From assembly GCF_018613755.1 (NCBI RefSeq), contig NZ_JAGGPP010000036.1:1-63184 (forward strand): 63,184 nucleotides of DNA. The letters run 5' to 3'. The notes under the pieces are model-generated. The model was not told the DNA's origin, ran no database searches, and saw only the letters and a program-made list of their open reading frames with translations. Position numbers and translations under genes: made by a program. The DNA comes from Arthrobacter sp. ISL-72. GTDB lineage: Bacteria; Actinomycetota; Actinomycetes; Actinomycetales; Micrococcaceae. Below are positions 51,845-60,487 of this stretch, one piece after another. Position 1 is the first letter of the stretch. Each line of letters starts with the position of its first letter.

Positions 51845-52813
51845 TCAGCGCCTTACGGCTGCCAGTTCATTCAGCAGCTGGGGCACAACTTCCAGAACGT
51901 CCCCCACCACGCCGAAGTCCGCTATGTCGAAAATTGGCGCTTCCGCATCTTGGTTTATAGCCACGATGGTCTTGGCTGCCTGCATGCCCGCCTTATGCTG
52001 TGTTGCCCCGGAGATGCCGAGCGCAATGTACAGCATGGGCGAGACCGTAGCTCCAGTCTGCCCCACTTGGAGTACGGGATCGCAGTAGTCGGCGTCAACA
52101 GCGGCGCGCGAGGCCCCTACAGCACCGCCAAATGCATCAGCCAGGGCTTCGACGAGCGCGAACTGCTCGCGGGAACCCAAACCTCGGCCGCCGGAGACTA
52201 CAACCTCGGCCTCGGACAGGCCGGGCCGGCCGCCGGTCCCGGTCGGCGGCAGCGAATCCAGTATCGCCGTCCGCTCAGCAACGGATGGCCCCACATCGAG
52301 CGGATCAACGGAGGCCTCCCGCGGAGCCGGACTGCCGCAGTTGACGCCTGCCCGGACAGCCAATACAGCCATCCCCGAAACGACAGACTCCACCGCGTAA
52401 TTTCCGCCAAAAACCGACTTCTCCACGAATAGGTCCCCACCACGCAACTCAGCATTGACGACGTCACCGAGATACGGGAGGCCGCATCTGACCGCCAGCC
52501 TGGCGGCCACTTCGCGGCCGTCAGCAGTGTCCGCAGTCAGGACAGCAGCTACATCAGCGGCGGACGCGCAGGCCGCCTCGAGTGCGTCCACCGCCGGCGT
52601 TACCAGGACCCGGCCCGCGTCCGGCGTCGTGGTTAGCATGACCCGCCCGGCTCCCCAGGACCCGAGTTCCGCCACGGACTCGCGCGAAGGACTGTCGGCG
52701 GCAACCACCACGGCCACCGGCTCGCCCAGCCCGGCAGCGAATGCCAGCAGATCTCGGGCGGACTTCGCCGGGCCGTGTTCATTCATCTCTACATAAACCA
52801 GTACTGCAGCCAT
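51845..52813 (-). CDS. etfA: Electron transfer flavoprotein, alpha subunit
   Basis: 322 residues. The N-terminal domain is VLVYVEMNEHGPAKSARDLLAFAAGL. The C-terminal FAD domain has VVVSGGRGLGSREQFALVEALADAFGGAVGASRAAVDADY, then QVGQTGATVSPMLYIALGISGATQHKAGM, the ETF-alpha signature, and FDIADFGVVGDVLEVVPQLL. It accepts electrons from acyl-CoA dehydrogenases and passes them to ETF:quinone oxidoreductase (not in the window). The ATG at 52813 follows AGGAGG. It lies 10 bases after etfB. Confidence 0.93.
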   Translation of the reverse strand: MAAVLVYVEMNEHGPAKSARDLLAFAAGLGEPVAVVVAADSPSRESVAELGSWGAGRVMLTTTPDAGRVLVTPAVDALEAACASAADVAAVLTADTADGREVAARLAVRCGLPYLGDVVNAELRGGDLFVEKSVFGGNYAVESVVSGMAVLAVRAGVNCGSPAPREASVDPLDVGPSVAERTAILDSLPPTGTGGRPGLSEAEVVVSGGRGLGSREQFALVEALADAFGGAVGASRAAVDADYCDPVLQVGQTGATVSPMLYIALGISGATQHKAGMQAAKTIVAINQDAEAPIFDIADFGVVGDVLEVVPQLLNELAAVRR

Positions 52814-52823
52814 GGTGCCTCCT

Positions 52824-53591
52824 CTAGACAAGCCCGGACGTGGACAAGAACTGTGCCAATTGGCGGCCTGCGGTGCCGTCATCAATGATACGGACGCCCG
52901 CCTGCCGGGCAGGGCGTTCCGCGACGCTTCCGATTCTCGAACCCACCGGGGCGACGCCCTGCACGCGCAGGTCCGCAACACTCCATACGTCTACGGGTTT
53001 CTTCTTCGCCTTCATGATGCCGCGGAAGTTGGGGTACCGGGGTTCGGCGATCTTCTCCGTCACGGAAACCACCGACGGCAATGCCGCACGGAGCGTTTGA
53101 ACGCCGGATTCAGTGACTCGTTCCCCGGTCAGGGACAGGCCGTCAGTGCTCAGCGAGGCGAGGTAAGTCGCCTGGGCGACACCAAGGCGCTCCGCGACCA
53201 TGGCGGGAATCACTCCACCCTGTCCATCAGTGGATCGGTCTCCTGCCAAGGCCAAATCGAAGCCGATCCGGCGCAGGGCAGCAGCGAGAATCTCGGACGT
53301 GCGGGCGGCGTCGGACCCGGCCAGGTCGTCGTCGAGAATGTGCACGCCACTGTCCGCCCCCATGGCAAGCGCCTTGCGGAGCGCGTCGATTGCCTGGGCG
53401 GGACCCATGGTTAGAACCACAACTTCGCCGCCGTGAATTTCCTTTTGCTGCAGCGCAACTTCAAGGGCGCGCTCAGTTGTTTCGTCGAAAACCTGCTCCC
53501 CCGAAGATCGGTCAAGAAGGCCGGTCAGGGAGTCGAGCTCTACGGGTCCGTAGGTGTCCGGCACCTGCTTAATCATGACGACGGATCTCAT
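52824..53591 (-). CDS. etfB: Electron transfer flavoprotein, beta subunit
   Basis: 255 residues. VVMIKQVPDTYGPVELD at the N terminus, VFDETTERALEVALQQKE with VVVLTMGPAQAIDALRKALAMGADSGVHILDD, and the AMP-binding block LALAGDRSTDGQGGVIPAMVAERLGV. C-terminal PRYPNFRGIMKAKKKPVDVW is the recognition-loop region that docks to dehydrogenases. The ATG at 53591 follows GGAGG. A perfect TGGTCGAACCA lies 66 bases upstream. This dedicated ETF pair presumably serves the island's own ACADs. Confidence 0.93.
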   Translation of the reverse strand: MRSVVMIKQVPDTYGPVELDSLTGLLDRSSGEQVFDETTERALEVALQQKEIHGGEVVVLTMGPAQAIDALRKALAMGADSGVHILDDDLAGSDAARTSEILAAALRRIGFDLALAGDRSTDGQGGVIPAMVAERLGVAQATYLASLSTDGLSLTGERVTESGVQTLRAALPSVVSVTEKIAEPRYPNFRGIMKAKKKPVDVWSVADLRVQGVAPVGSRIGSVAERPARQAGVRIIDDGTAGRQLAQFLSTSGLV

Positions 53592-53656
53592 ATCTTTCAC
53601 CCTCCGCCGGATCGGGACTCTGTAGTCTCCAGTTCCGGAAATAGAAAATAGGCTAT

Positions 53657-53667
53657 TGGTCGAACCA
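53657..53667. promoter_or_regulatory. TGGTCGAACCA operator before etfBA
   Basis: Extended as ATTGGTCGAACCATT; the same core as before gentisate dioxygenase. It lies between the divergent etfB and luciferase-like monooxygenase genes. Confidence 0.6.
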
Positions 53668-53779
53668 TTCAACTATAGATTGATATGGTCGGATTCGGCT
53701 AGGGATCCGAGGTGAGTATTTGCGTCCACCCACTGTGATTCTATGGATTGACCGTTGATGTAGGTTAGGACAACCCGGC

Positions 53780-54781
53780 ATGTCAGCACGTGTACCCCTG
53801 AGCATCCTTGATCTTGTGCACGTCACAGAGGGCGGCACAATGGCGGAGGCCATCTCCCACTCAATGGCCGGGGCGCAGTTGGCGGACGAGCTCGGGTACA
53901 GCAGACTCTGGTTTGCGGAGCATCACAACACACCGTTCCTCGGCGCCAGCGCCACATCGGTACTGATTGGCCGCGCGACCTCCCTTACCAAAAGGATCCG
54001 CGTCGGCTCCGGGGGCATCATGCTGCCCAACCACGCACCCTTGAGGGTTGCAGAGGACTTTGGCACTCTCTCCCAGCTCTTTCCGGGCAGGATCGACCTC
54101 GGCGTCGGGCGAGCACCTGGAACAGATCCGGTGGCAGGGCAGGCACTGCGCAGAACCGGGTCCGATCTGAACTCGTTCGGCCGCGATATCCAGGACCTCA
54201 ATGGCTGGTTCAGTGACGAGGGAATGGCCGAAAGCCTGCCAATTACCGGCGGCGTGGCCACCGGGACGAAAGTTCCCATCTGGGTTCTGGGTTCCAGTAG
54301 CAGTGGCGCCGCAGCTGCCGGTCACTTGGGGTTGCCATTCTGCGTTGCATCTCACTTCTCCCCGGCTGAGACGTTTTCAGCACTGCAGGTTTACCGACAG
54401 ACCTTTAATCCTCAGGCGCCGACGGCACAAGTTGAACGGCCATACGTCATGGCGGCCATCAACGTCGCCATCGCGCCCACGGATGAGGAAGCGCAGCGGA
54501 TGTGGACGACTGCCCAGCGGATGATCCTCGATGTTCGTAGCGGCAACCGGCGCAAACTCCAGCCGCCGGTTGCGCCTGGCAGCATCGGAACAGTTGCCGA
54601 GAGGGCCTACGCCGAATCGATGCTGGGAATCAAGGCGGTGGGCTCCCCAGCCGCTGCTTGCAAAGCGCTGGAGGCCTTCGCTGAGGCGACCCACGCTGAT
54701 GAACTGATCACCATGACATACGCCCACGACCCCGCCGGCAAGTTTCATTCCATGCGACTGCTCGCCGAAAACTGGTTCTGA
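53780..54781 (+). CDS. Luciferase-like flavin monooxygenase (LLM family)
   Basis: 333 residues. The MsnO8-type pattern is VPLSILDLVHVTEGGTMAEAI at the N terminus, YSRLWFAEHHNTPFLG near 40-55, RIRVGSGGIMLPNHAPLRVAEDFGTL near 73-95, PGRIDLGVGRAPGTDP, and PIWVLGSSSSGAAAAGHLGLPF near 172-193. Such enzymes use reduced flavin and O2, or in some cases F420. Its divergence from etfBA puts it inside the regulated region. The substrate is unknown. The ATG at 53780 was taken as start because homology begins at once; no strong ribosome site precedes it. Confidence 0.88.
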   Translation: MSARVPLSILDLVHVTEGGTMAEAISHSMAGAQLADELGYSRLWFAEHHNTPFLGASATSVLIGRATSLTKRIRVGSGGIMLPNHAPLRVAEDFGTLSQLFPGRIDLGVGRAPGTDPVAGQALRRTGSDLNSFGRDIQDLNGWFSDEGMAESLPITGGVATGTKVPIWVLGSSSSGAAAAGHLGLPFCVASHFSPAETFSALQVYRQTFNPQAPTAQVERPYVMAAINVAIAPTDEEAQRMWTTAQRMILDVRSGNRRKLQPPVAPGSIGTVAERAYAESMLGIKAVGSPAAACKALEAFAEATHADELITMTYAHDPAGKFHSMRLLAENWF

Positions 54782-54988
54782 GAGCGGCGCTTGCCGCCTG
54801 ACTGGACGGCAACCTCTCATACGGCTCCGTCCGGGCCGCCACGTTCACCTTGTCGGGGATAGCGTGCGCTGGGAGCTGCCCGTTGGCAGGTTCTCGCTAT
54901 GCGAAGTTATCCGCCCGGAGGGATCCTTCACAATCGACGTTGGATGTCCGCCTATTGACTTAACGTCGTTACGGGCTCCATATTTGAG

Positions 54989-55023
54989 AAGTATCGGCAT
55001 TCGATTGAGCACAAACGATACTT
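54989..55023. promoter_or_regulatory. AAGTATCG inverted repeat before the DUF5058 gene
   Basis: AAGTATCG (54989-54996) and CGATACTT (55016-55023) are perfect inverted arms 19 bases apart in the otherwise gene-free stretch 54782-55065. The Lrp/AsnC-type regulator coded at 58339 is a candidate to bind it. Confidence 0.4.
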
Positions 55024-55065
55024 ATAGACATTTTATCTCAGGTTTTGAGACTCTAAGGAGTGACC

Positions 55066-55812
55066 GTGGTTGTCACAGTTATCGACCCGGGCTCGACGGA
55101 TATCCAGCCCCTGGTCCATCACCCGGTGCTCTGGGTATGCGCCGGCGGTGTTTTCCTAGTGATCATTCTTCAGTCCGTTATTTACTTTCGGGCGATACGG
55201 CGAACCGCAGCGGATGCGGATCTCAGCCCGACGCAGGTTCGCGGATCTGTGCGCGCCGGAGCCGTAGCCGCGATCGGCCCGTCCCTGGCTGTGGCCCTCA
55301 TTGCGATCTCCCTGCTACCGCTATTCGGTACCCCTGCAGTGCTGACGAGGATCGGTCTGGTTGGCTCGGCCGCTTTCGACGTCGCCGCGGCCGGACTGGC
55401 AGCCGGAACCCAGGGTGCCCAACTCGGGGGTCCCACATACACGCAGAAGGTATTCGCCCTAGGCTTCGCCGCCATGACTATGGGCGGGCTCCTCTGGATG
55501 CTCGCGACTCTGATCTTGACGCCAATTCTGAGTAGAGGCGACGCCAAGCTCCGCCAGGTCAATCCTGCGGTCATGACCATCGTTCCGGCCGCTGCGCTCT
55601 TGGGCGCGTTCTTCACGCTGACATTCCAAGAAACATTGAAGTCACCCGTGCATCTTCTGACTGTTGTCTCTTCTGCCGCGGCTATGGGACTCTGTCTGCT
55701 GCTCGCCAAGCGCTTCGATCTACCATGGCTCCGCGAGTGGGGTCTGGGGATCGCCATTTTCGCCTCACTGTCCGTCGCCTACCTTGTCACCAGTTCCGCA
55801 CCGGTCGCCTGA
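55066..55812 (+). CDS. DUF5058 family membrane protein
   Basis: 248 residues, about six hydrophobic segments. The family pattern is HPVLWVCAGGVFLVIILQSVIYFRAI at the N terminus, then VRGSVRAGAVAAIGPSLAVALIAISLLPLFGTPAVLTRIGLVGSAAFD. It also carries LGFAAMTMGGLLWMLAT and the C-terminal LLAKRFDLPWLREWGLGIAI. DUF5058 proteins lie next to a second small membrane protein and M20 peptidases in many genomes and may be half of a transporter; no function is established to my knowledge. The GTG at 55066, six bases after AAGGAG, was preferred to the GTG at 55060, which overlaps the ribosome site. Confidence 0.8.
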   Translation: MVVTVIDPGSTDIQPLVHHPVLWVCAGGVFLVIILQSVIYFRAIRRTAADADLSPTQVRGSVRAGAVAAIGPSLAVALIAISLLPLFGTPAVLTRIGLVGSAAFDVAAAGLAAGTQGAQLGGPTYTQKVFALGFAAMTMGGLLWMLATLILTPILSRGDAKLRQVNPAVMTIVPAAALLGAFFTLTFQETLKSPVHLLTVVSSAAAMGLCLLLAKRFDLPWLREWGLGIAIFASLSVAYLVTSSAPVA

Positions 55813-55832
55813 CCCATAGAAAGAAGCATTCG

Positions 55833-56567
55833 ATGTCAGCTTCCATGCAAACCCGCAGCGGCTTCGCCGCCTTTGACCGCACAACTTCAATCTGGGGTCC
55901 GATAACCCTTGGTCTAGGGATGTTGATTTCCCTGGTGGCCGCCCTATACGCCGCGTTTGGAACCGGCCTCGGTATTACAGACATTGAGTTGTGGAAAGCT
56001 GTCGGCGCGGTCGTGGCTACCTTCGGCCTCTTCGCGATCGTTGAGCCCGTCTCATACTTTCCGATCCTCGGCCGCTCTGCGATGTATCAGGCCTTCCTGA
56101 TCGGAAACATTGCCAACAAGCTACTTCCCGCCGCCATCGTGGCCCAAGCCAAGCTGAACGAAAAACCAGGTAGCCGCAGGGCGGAGCTGATCGCAGGAAG
56201 TGCAATCATCGGAGCGGTCCTGGTTCATGTCACAACACTCCTCGTTTTCGTGGGCATTCTCGGGACCTGGATAGTTGGCATACTGCCGCTTGCAATGATC
56301 GGTGTCGCAAGACTGTATATTTTGCCGGCCATTTTCGGCGCCGTAGTCCTCCAGAGTGTTCTTGCGCTGAAGAGCATCCGCACCACCGTCGTGGCCGTGG
56401 TCATCGCCGCTCTGATTGTTTTTCTCGGAATACCGCTGGCTCCGGGCATCACCTTCTTCGCCACTGCAATGGCAGTAATCCTCACCATCATTGTGGCCTG
56501 GCTGACTCGTTCCAAGACTCAGACGACCAGCGGCTCTGACACGCCGGTAACAGCGGTTCCTCACTAA
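55833..56567 (+). CDS. Membrane protein, probable partner of DUF5058 protein
   Basis: 244 residues, about seven hydrophobic segments, with a central cytoplasmic loop VAQAKLNEKPGSRRAELIAG and VEPVSYFPILGRSAMYQAFLIGNIANKLLPAA before it. It starts 20 bases after the DUF5058 stop with an AGAAAGAAG ribosome site. Adjacency and matching size suggest that the two form one membrane complex. I do not recognise a named family beyond that context. The M20 amidohydrolase follows 149 bases later. Confidence 0.75.
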   Translation: MSASMQTRSGFAAFDRTTSIWGPITLGLGMLISLVAALYAAFGTGLGITDIELWKAVGAVVATFGLFAIVEPVSYFPILGRSAMYQAFLIGNIANKLLPAAIVAQAKLNEKPGSRRAELIAGSAIIGAVLVHVTTLLVFVGILGTWIVGILPLAMIGVARLYILPAIFGAVVLQSVLALKSIRTTVVAVVIAALIVFLGIPLAPGITFFATAMAVILTIIVAWLTRSKTQTTSGSDTPVTAVPH

Positions 56568-56716
56568 ACAACCTGACCGCTGCGAACCCTGGCCTGATGA
56601 CGAGGGCCCTCTCCCCCGGTGGGATGCCGAGGCCCAGCCAAGCAGGACCTGTCTTGCCCGGGGGTCTAATCTGCGCTACACGACCTCATTCAATCTCCCG
56701 TGAAAGGAAACCACCC

Positions 56717-58189
56717 ATGGAACACCTGAACCCTCTGATTCATGACATCGAGGCGATGGCCCCGGAATTCACCGCGTTGTCAGACTCGATCTGGGACGAG
56801 CCCGAACTGCGCTGGGACGAACACACCGCGGTCGCCAAACAGGTCGTCGTGGCCGAGAAACACGGCTTCTCCGTCACCCGCGACGTCGCTGGCATACCGA
56901 CTGCATTCTCTGCCGAGAAGGGTTCCGGTGGACCCGTTATCGCATTCCTAGGGGAATATGACGCCTTGGCAGAGTTGAGCCAGGACAGCGGAAATCCTGA
57001 GCGATGCACGGATCCGGCCAACGTTTCCGGAAACGGCCAAGGATGTGGCCATCACCTACTTGGCGCCGGTTCGCTCCTCGCCGCTGTTGCCACCGCCCGC
57101 TATCTCGAAAAGAACGGACTGCCAGGACGCGTGCGCTACTACGGCTGCCCCGCTGAGGAAGCCGCGGCGGGTAAGAGCTTCATGGTCAAAGGCGGAGCAT
57201 TCGCTGATGTCGACTCGGCGATCACTTGGCACCCGTTTCCAACTACCCTTTGGAAACAGAACCTGATGCTCGCGTACACACAGGTCTACTTCCACTTCAA
57301 GGGTGTAGCAGCGCATGCCGGCGCATCGCCGCAAATGGGCCGCAGCGCGCTCGACGCTGTCGAGTTGTTGAACGTAGGTACTAATTTCTTGCGCGAGCAC
57401 ATGCCGGACACCGCGCGAATCCACTATGCGATCACTGACGCTGGCGGCTTGTCACCCAACGTAGTGCAGCCCCGCGCCTCGGTCTACTACATCGTTCGGG
57501 CAACCGACGGCCAACAGATGCGGGAACTTTACGAACGTGTACTCAAGGTCGCGAAAGGAGCCGCCCTGATGACTGAAACTGAACTCACCGTTGAATTCGA
57601 CGGAGCTTGCTCCGAGATTCTCCCCAACGAAGCGCTGGAACAGGTCCTCTATCAAAACGTAAAGGCGCTCGGCGGCGTTCCTTTTGACGCCATGGACCAG
57701 ACTGCTGCCGCCCGCTTTGCAGCCGGTCTGGATCGCCGGGAAATTCGCAGCGTCAAGACTTCGGTTGGATGGAACCCGGGCGACGACAGGGCCCTCCATG
57801 ATGACGTCCCGGAACCGAATCCCACCCTGGGACGCGTGCAGTTGACCGGTTCAAGCGACGTGGGTGACGTCAGCTGGTCTGTACCTACGGTGCAGATCAT
57901 GGCCGCAAGCGTTGCAATGGGCACGCCCTTCCACACCTGGCAGGTCGTGGCGCAGGGCAAGCTACCTGCTGCCCACAAGGGCATGATCTACGCCGCCAAA
58001 GCGATGGCCGGCACTGCAGTTTCCCTGTTTGCCGACCCCAGGCTCGTCGCCGAGGCCAAGATCGAGTTCGACGCCGTTATGGCCGAAACCCCCTATATCT
58101 GTCCCATACCCGACGACGTCATGGCACCGCCGCTCCGCCGCGCACAATTCGATGAGCTTAGGGACGAGCTCGACAAACAAACTGTCTGA
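56717..58189 (+). CDS. M20-family amidohydrolase (AbgB-like)
   Basis: 490 residues. Metal and catalytic blocks: FLGEYDALAELSQ near 77-89, GNGQGCGHHLLGAGSLLAA near 107-125, YYGCPAEEAAAGKSFMVKGG near 143-162 (Glu-Glu pair as general base and ligand), and AHAGASPQMGRSALDAVELL in the lid domain. The late WSVPTVQIMAASVAMGTPFHTWQ supplies another His. Related to AbgB and amidobenzoyl-glutamate or indole-acetyl-amino acid hydrolases, which split an amide bond between an acid and an amino acid. With the two membrane proteins upstream it suggests import and hydrolysis of an N-acylated compound. ATG at 56717 follows GAAAGGAA. Confidence 0.9.
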   Translation: MEHLNPLIHDIEAMAPEFTALSDSIWDEPELRWDEHTAVAKQVVVAEKHGFSVTRDVAGIPTAFSAEKGSGGPVIAFLGEYDALAELSQDSGNPERCTDPANVSGNGQGCGHHLLGAGSLLAAVATARYLEKNGLPGRVRYYGCPAEEAAAGKSFMVKGGAFADVDSAITWHPFPTTLWKQNLMLAYTQVYFHFKGVAAHAGASPQMGRSALDAVELLNVGTNFLREHMPDTARIHYAITDAGGLSPNVVQPRASVYYIVRATDGQQMRELYERVLKVAKGAALMTETELTVEFDGACSEILPNEALEQVLYQNVKALGGVPFDAMDQTAAARFAAGLDRREIRSVKTSVGWNPGDDRALHDDVPEPNPTLGRVQLTGSSDVGDVSWSVPTVQIMAASVAMGTPFHTWQVVAQGKLPAAHKGMIYAAKAMAGTAVSLFADPRLVAEAKIEFDAVMAETPYICPIPDDVMAPPLRRAQFDELRDELDKQTV

Positions 58190-58234
58190 CAGATTAGGAA
58201 GGTTTCTCTGCGATCGGCGATGTCGTGGCATGAC

Positions 58235-58299
58235 TTAGGGCGAGGGCTTACTGACGCGGTTTGGGAGTGCCCAACGTCCAGGAAGCCCTCGTGCCCTAA
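58235..58299. terminator. Inverted repeat between amidohydrolase and Lrp-type gene
   Basis: TTAGGGCGAGGGCTT is mirrored by AAGCCCTCGTGCCCTAA (two extra bases), 32 bases apart. It may end the upstream transcript or act as operator of the downstream regulator. Confidence 0.4.
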
Positions 58300-58338
58300 T
58301 CTATCTACGTCGCTTAACTGTGAAAGGTGCACGGTCTC

Positions 58339-59352
58339 ATGGAGAATCTCGACGCGTTGGACCGGCAGATCGGTGCGGCCCTCGTTTGTAATGCGCGTGC
58401 CTCCTGGAGGCTCATTGCCGACGTTATTGGCCAGCAGGAGCGTACTATCGCACGGCGTGGGAACAAGTTACTCGATGCAGGAATTGTGCACACGAACGCA
58501 GTGGTCAATCCCTACACGAGTGGAATCAACTCCGTTTTCTTTCTTACACTGAACGCGGAACCGACAGCGGTCCGGAAAGTGGCTGCGTGGCTGGCTGTGC
58601 GTGGGGAGACGACGTGGGTGACCGCACTCTCTGGCTCCAACGCATGCACCGCGGAGTTGATCCTGCCAACGAAGGAACTCAGCCATTTCCTTTACGAAGA
58701 ATTGGCCTCCCTCGACGGAGTTCAGCATTTCACAATGGCGCCACTACTCGATTATTTCCGAACTGTCTCGGGGTGGAGACCAGCCGTGCTCAATGACGAG
58801 CAGTACCTGGCTCTGCAAGGCTCGGAGGATTCCGCGCTAGCGAGCCTGCGCGCCGGTTCACGCCCGGATCCCCTCGACGCAACGAATACTGCACTCGCCC
58901 AGATGTTGCGAAAGAACGGCCGGGCGGCAGCGGACGAACTCGCCTCCGGGCTATCCATCTCCAAGGCAACCGTCGGGCGGCGCCTCGACGCCATGATCGC
59001 CTCCGGCGCGCTGTTCATCCGTGCGGTTGTAGACCCAGCGGCTTTCGGTTTCCCCATCGAATCACTGATCACCATCAGTTGTCACGGCAGGAGTGACCGT
59101 GCCGGGCGGCGACTCGCTATACGGCCCGAGACCCGGTGGGCCGCCGCCTCGGACCAACACCTGCTAGCTCAAGTAGCCGTGGCCAGCATGGGAGACCTGC
59201 GGGAACTCATCGAAGCGATCCGGTCCGATGACCACGTAGCCACAGTACGTTCCTCAATCGTCGCAGCGACCTTTAAGCGAAGCACATTCATATATCGAGA
59301 CAAAGATCCCACGGCCCCCTCACGAGGCCAGCACTTGGAAGCTGCAGGCTGA
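58339..59352 (+). CDS. Lrp/AsnC-type regulator with two helix-turn-helix domains
   Basis: 337 residues. The first HTH is MENLDALDRQIGAALVCNARASWRLIADVIGQQERTIARRGNKLLDAGIV; a ligand-binding half follows (FFLTLNAEPTAVRKVAAWLAVRGETTWVTALSGSNACTAELI). A second HTH occupies about 181-235 (TNTALAQMLRKNGRAAADELASGLSISKATVGRRLDAMIASGALF) with another regulatory half behind. Tandem Lrp proteins of this kind are common in actinobacteria and often control neighbouring amino-acid or amide use. The ATG at 58339 starts where the HTH begins; the GTG at 58327 overlaps the ribosome site. Confidence 0.87.
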   Translation: MENLDALDRQIGAALVCNARASWRLIADVIGQQERTIARRGNKLLDAGIVHTNAVVNPYTSGINSVFFLTLNAEPTAVRKVAAWLAVRGETTWVTALSGSNACTAELILPTKELSHFLYEELASLDGVQHFTMAPLLDYFRTVSGWRPAVLNDEQYLALQGSEDSALASLRAGSRPDPLDATNTALAQMLRKNGRAAADELASGLSISKATVGRRLDAMIASGALFIRAVVDPAAFGFPIESLITISCHGRSDRAGRRLAIRPETRWAAASDQHLLAQVAVASMGDLRELIEAIRSDDHVATVRSSIVAATFKRSTFIYRDKDPTAPSRGQHLEAAG

Positions 59353-59522
59353 ATTCGTCGTTGGCGGTCCTGCTCGCCGCCCTTCGACGGTTCCGCCGAG
59401 CGCGCCACAAAAGCAACGTAGTCCACACCCACTCCGCCCTAGTCCTTATCCGGGCCGTCCCGATGAAGCGATATTGCAAGGCAGGGCCCCACGTCAGTCG
59501 CCAACCGTGACAGTAGCTTTGG

Positions 59523-59738
59523 TCATCGGCCCTTCAGCGCCTGCCCGACGATCTCGTCGGACACTCCGGCCGAGAAGACGTCGGCGGTGTCGATGAAGTT
59601 GATCCTGGAGTCGAGGGCGCGGTGGATAATGCGGGTGGCGTCGTCGCGGTCGTCGTTGCCCCAAGGGCCGAACATCATAGCGCCGAGGCACAAGAGACTA
59701 ACCTTTACGCCGGTGCGGCCGAGGGTGCGGTATTCCAT
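59523..59738 (-). pseudogene. Aldo/keto reductase, N-terminal fragment
   Basis: 71 codons beginning MEYRTLGRTGVKVSLLCLGAMMFG, with GNDDRDDATRIIHRALDSRINFIDTADVFSAGVSDEIVGQALKGR. These are the first strands of the AKR barrel, including catalytic-region Asp of FIDTADVF. The frame stops right after the expected first KGR, removing about 250 residues with the catalytic Lys and His. Ribosome site AAGGAA is intact. It is fused upstream to the truncated istA, so an IS21 end or a deletion joined them. Confidence 0.75.
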
Positions 59739-59739
59739 G

Positions 59740-60378
59740 CTGGTTCCTTCTCTTGGTCTTAGGCTTTGAGGTGTACTACGGATGTGCCTGGTTGGGATGC
59801 CGCCGATCTCGTTGAAGGCCTCGATATGGCCCTCCAGAAAAGCCTCCTGCGCCTGCGTTGGATAGAATCTGTGGATGGCCCGCCCGGATCGGGAGAGCCG
59901 GAACACGAACATGTGGCATTTCGTTTTCACGCCGTTTAACACGACCCGGACTTCCCCGAAATCAACCTCGGCTTCGGCACCTGGAGCGTGTTCCTAAGGC
60001 ACGAACACCTCAACCCTGCGGCCGGCCTCCACATCAATCTGGGCCCGCCGACCCCGAACATAGTCCCGAACCGTGGAATACGACAGATCCTCAGCACCGT
60101 GCTCCTCGATCAGGCGGGCAAGGATCCTTTTTGGCCGTATGACGCTGATTCCGCGGAGCATCCGGATCCTCGACCAGCATTCCATCGATCGAGACCTTGA
60201 ACGGATCCAATCGAGGCGAGCAACGCACAGGCACTTTCCGTGCCAGCGGAACGGGATTCGCCAACGCCTGCCGAACCGTGTCTCTACCGATCTGATACCC
60301 TTTTGCCAGTTCCCGAATCGAAGGCTCCTCACCCGGGCGTCTCTGCGGATCTTCGAGAACAACTCCATGCGCAACCTC
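59740..60378 (-). pseudogene. istA: IS21-family IstA transposase, broken
   Basis: Minus-strand pieces in three frames follow IstA from its start. First MELFSKIRRDARV, then IRELAKGYQIGRDTVRQALANPVPLARKVPVR and LDPFKVSIDGMLVEDPDAPRNQRHTAKK. After a shift come RILARLIEEHGAEDLSYSTVRDYVRGRRAQIDVEAGRRVEVFVP and a TAG replacing Gln, then EHAPGAEAEVDFGEVRVVLNGVKTKCHMFVF, YPTQAQEAFLEGHIEAFNEIGGIPTRHIR. It then breaks off into the AKR fragment. At least two frameshifts, one nonsense codon and a C-terminal truncation are present. No istB is visible. Confidence 0.8.
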
Positions 60379-60487
60379 ATCCGGACCTCCAACAGCTCGT
60401 CTCAACACATGAAACAAGCCTGGAGGTGGTCCCAAATCAAACCGTCACAAGCGTCCGGCGAGCCGCGGGGTGGTCCTGGATCAAGCC

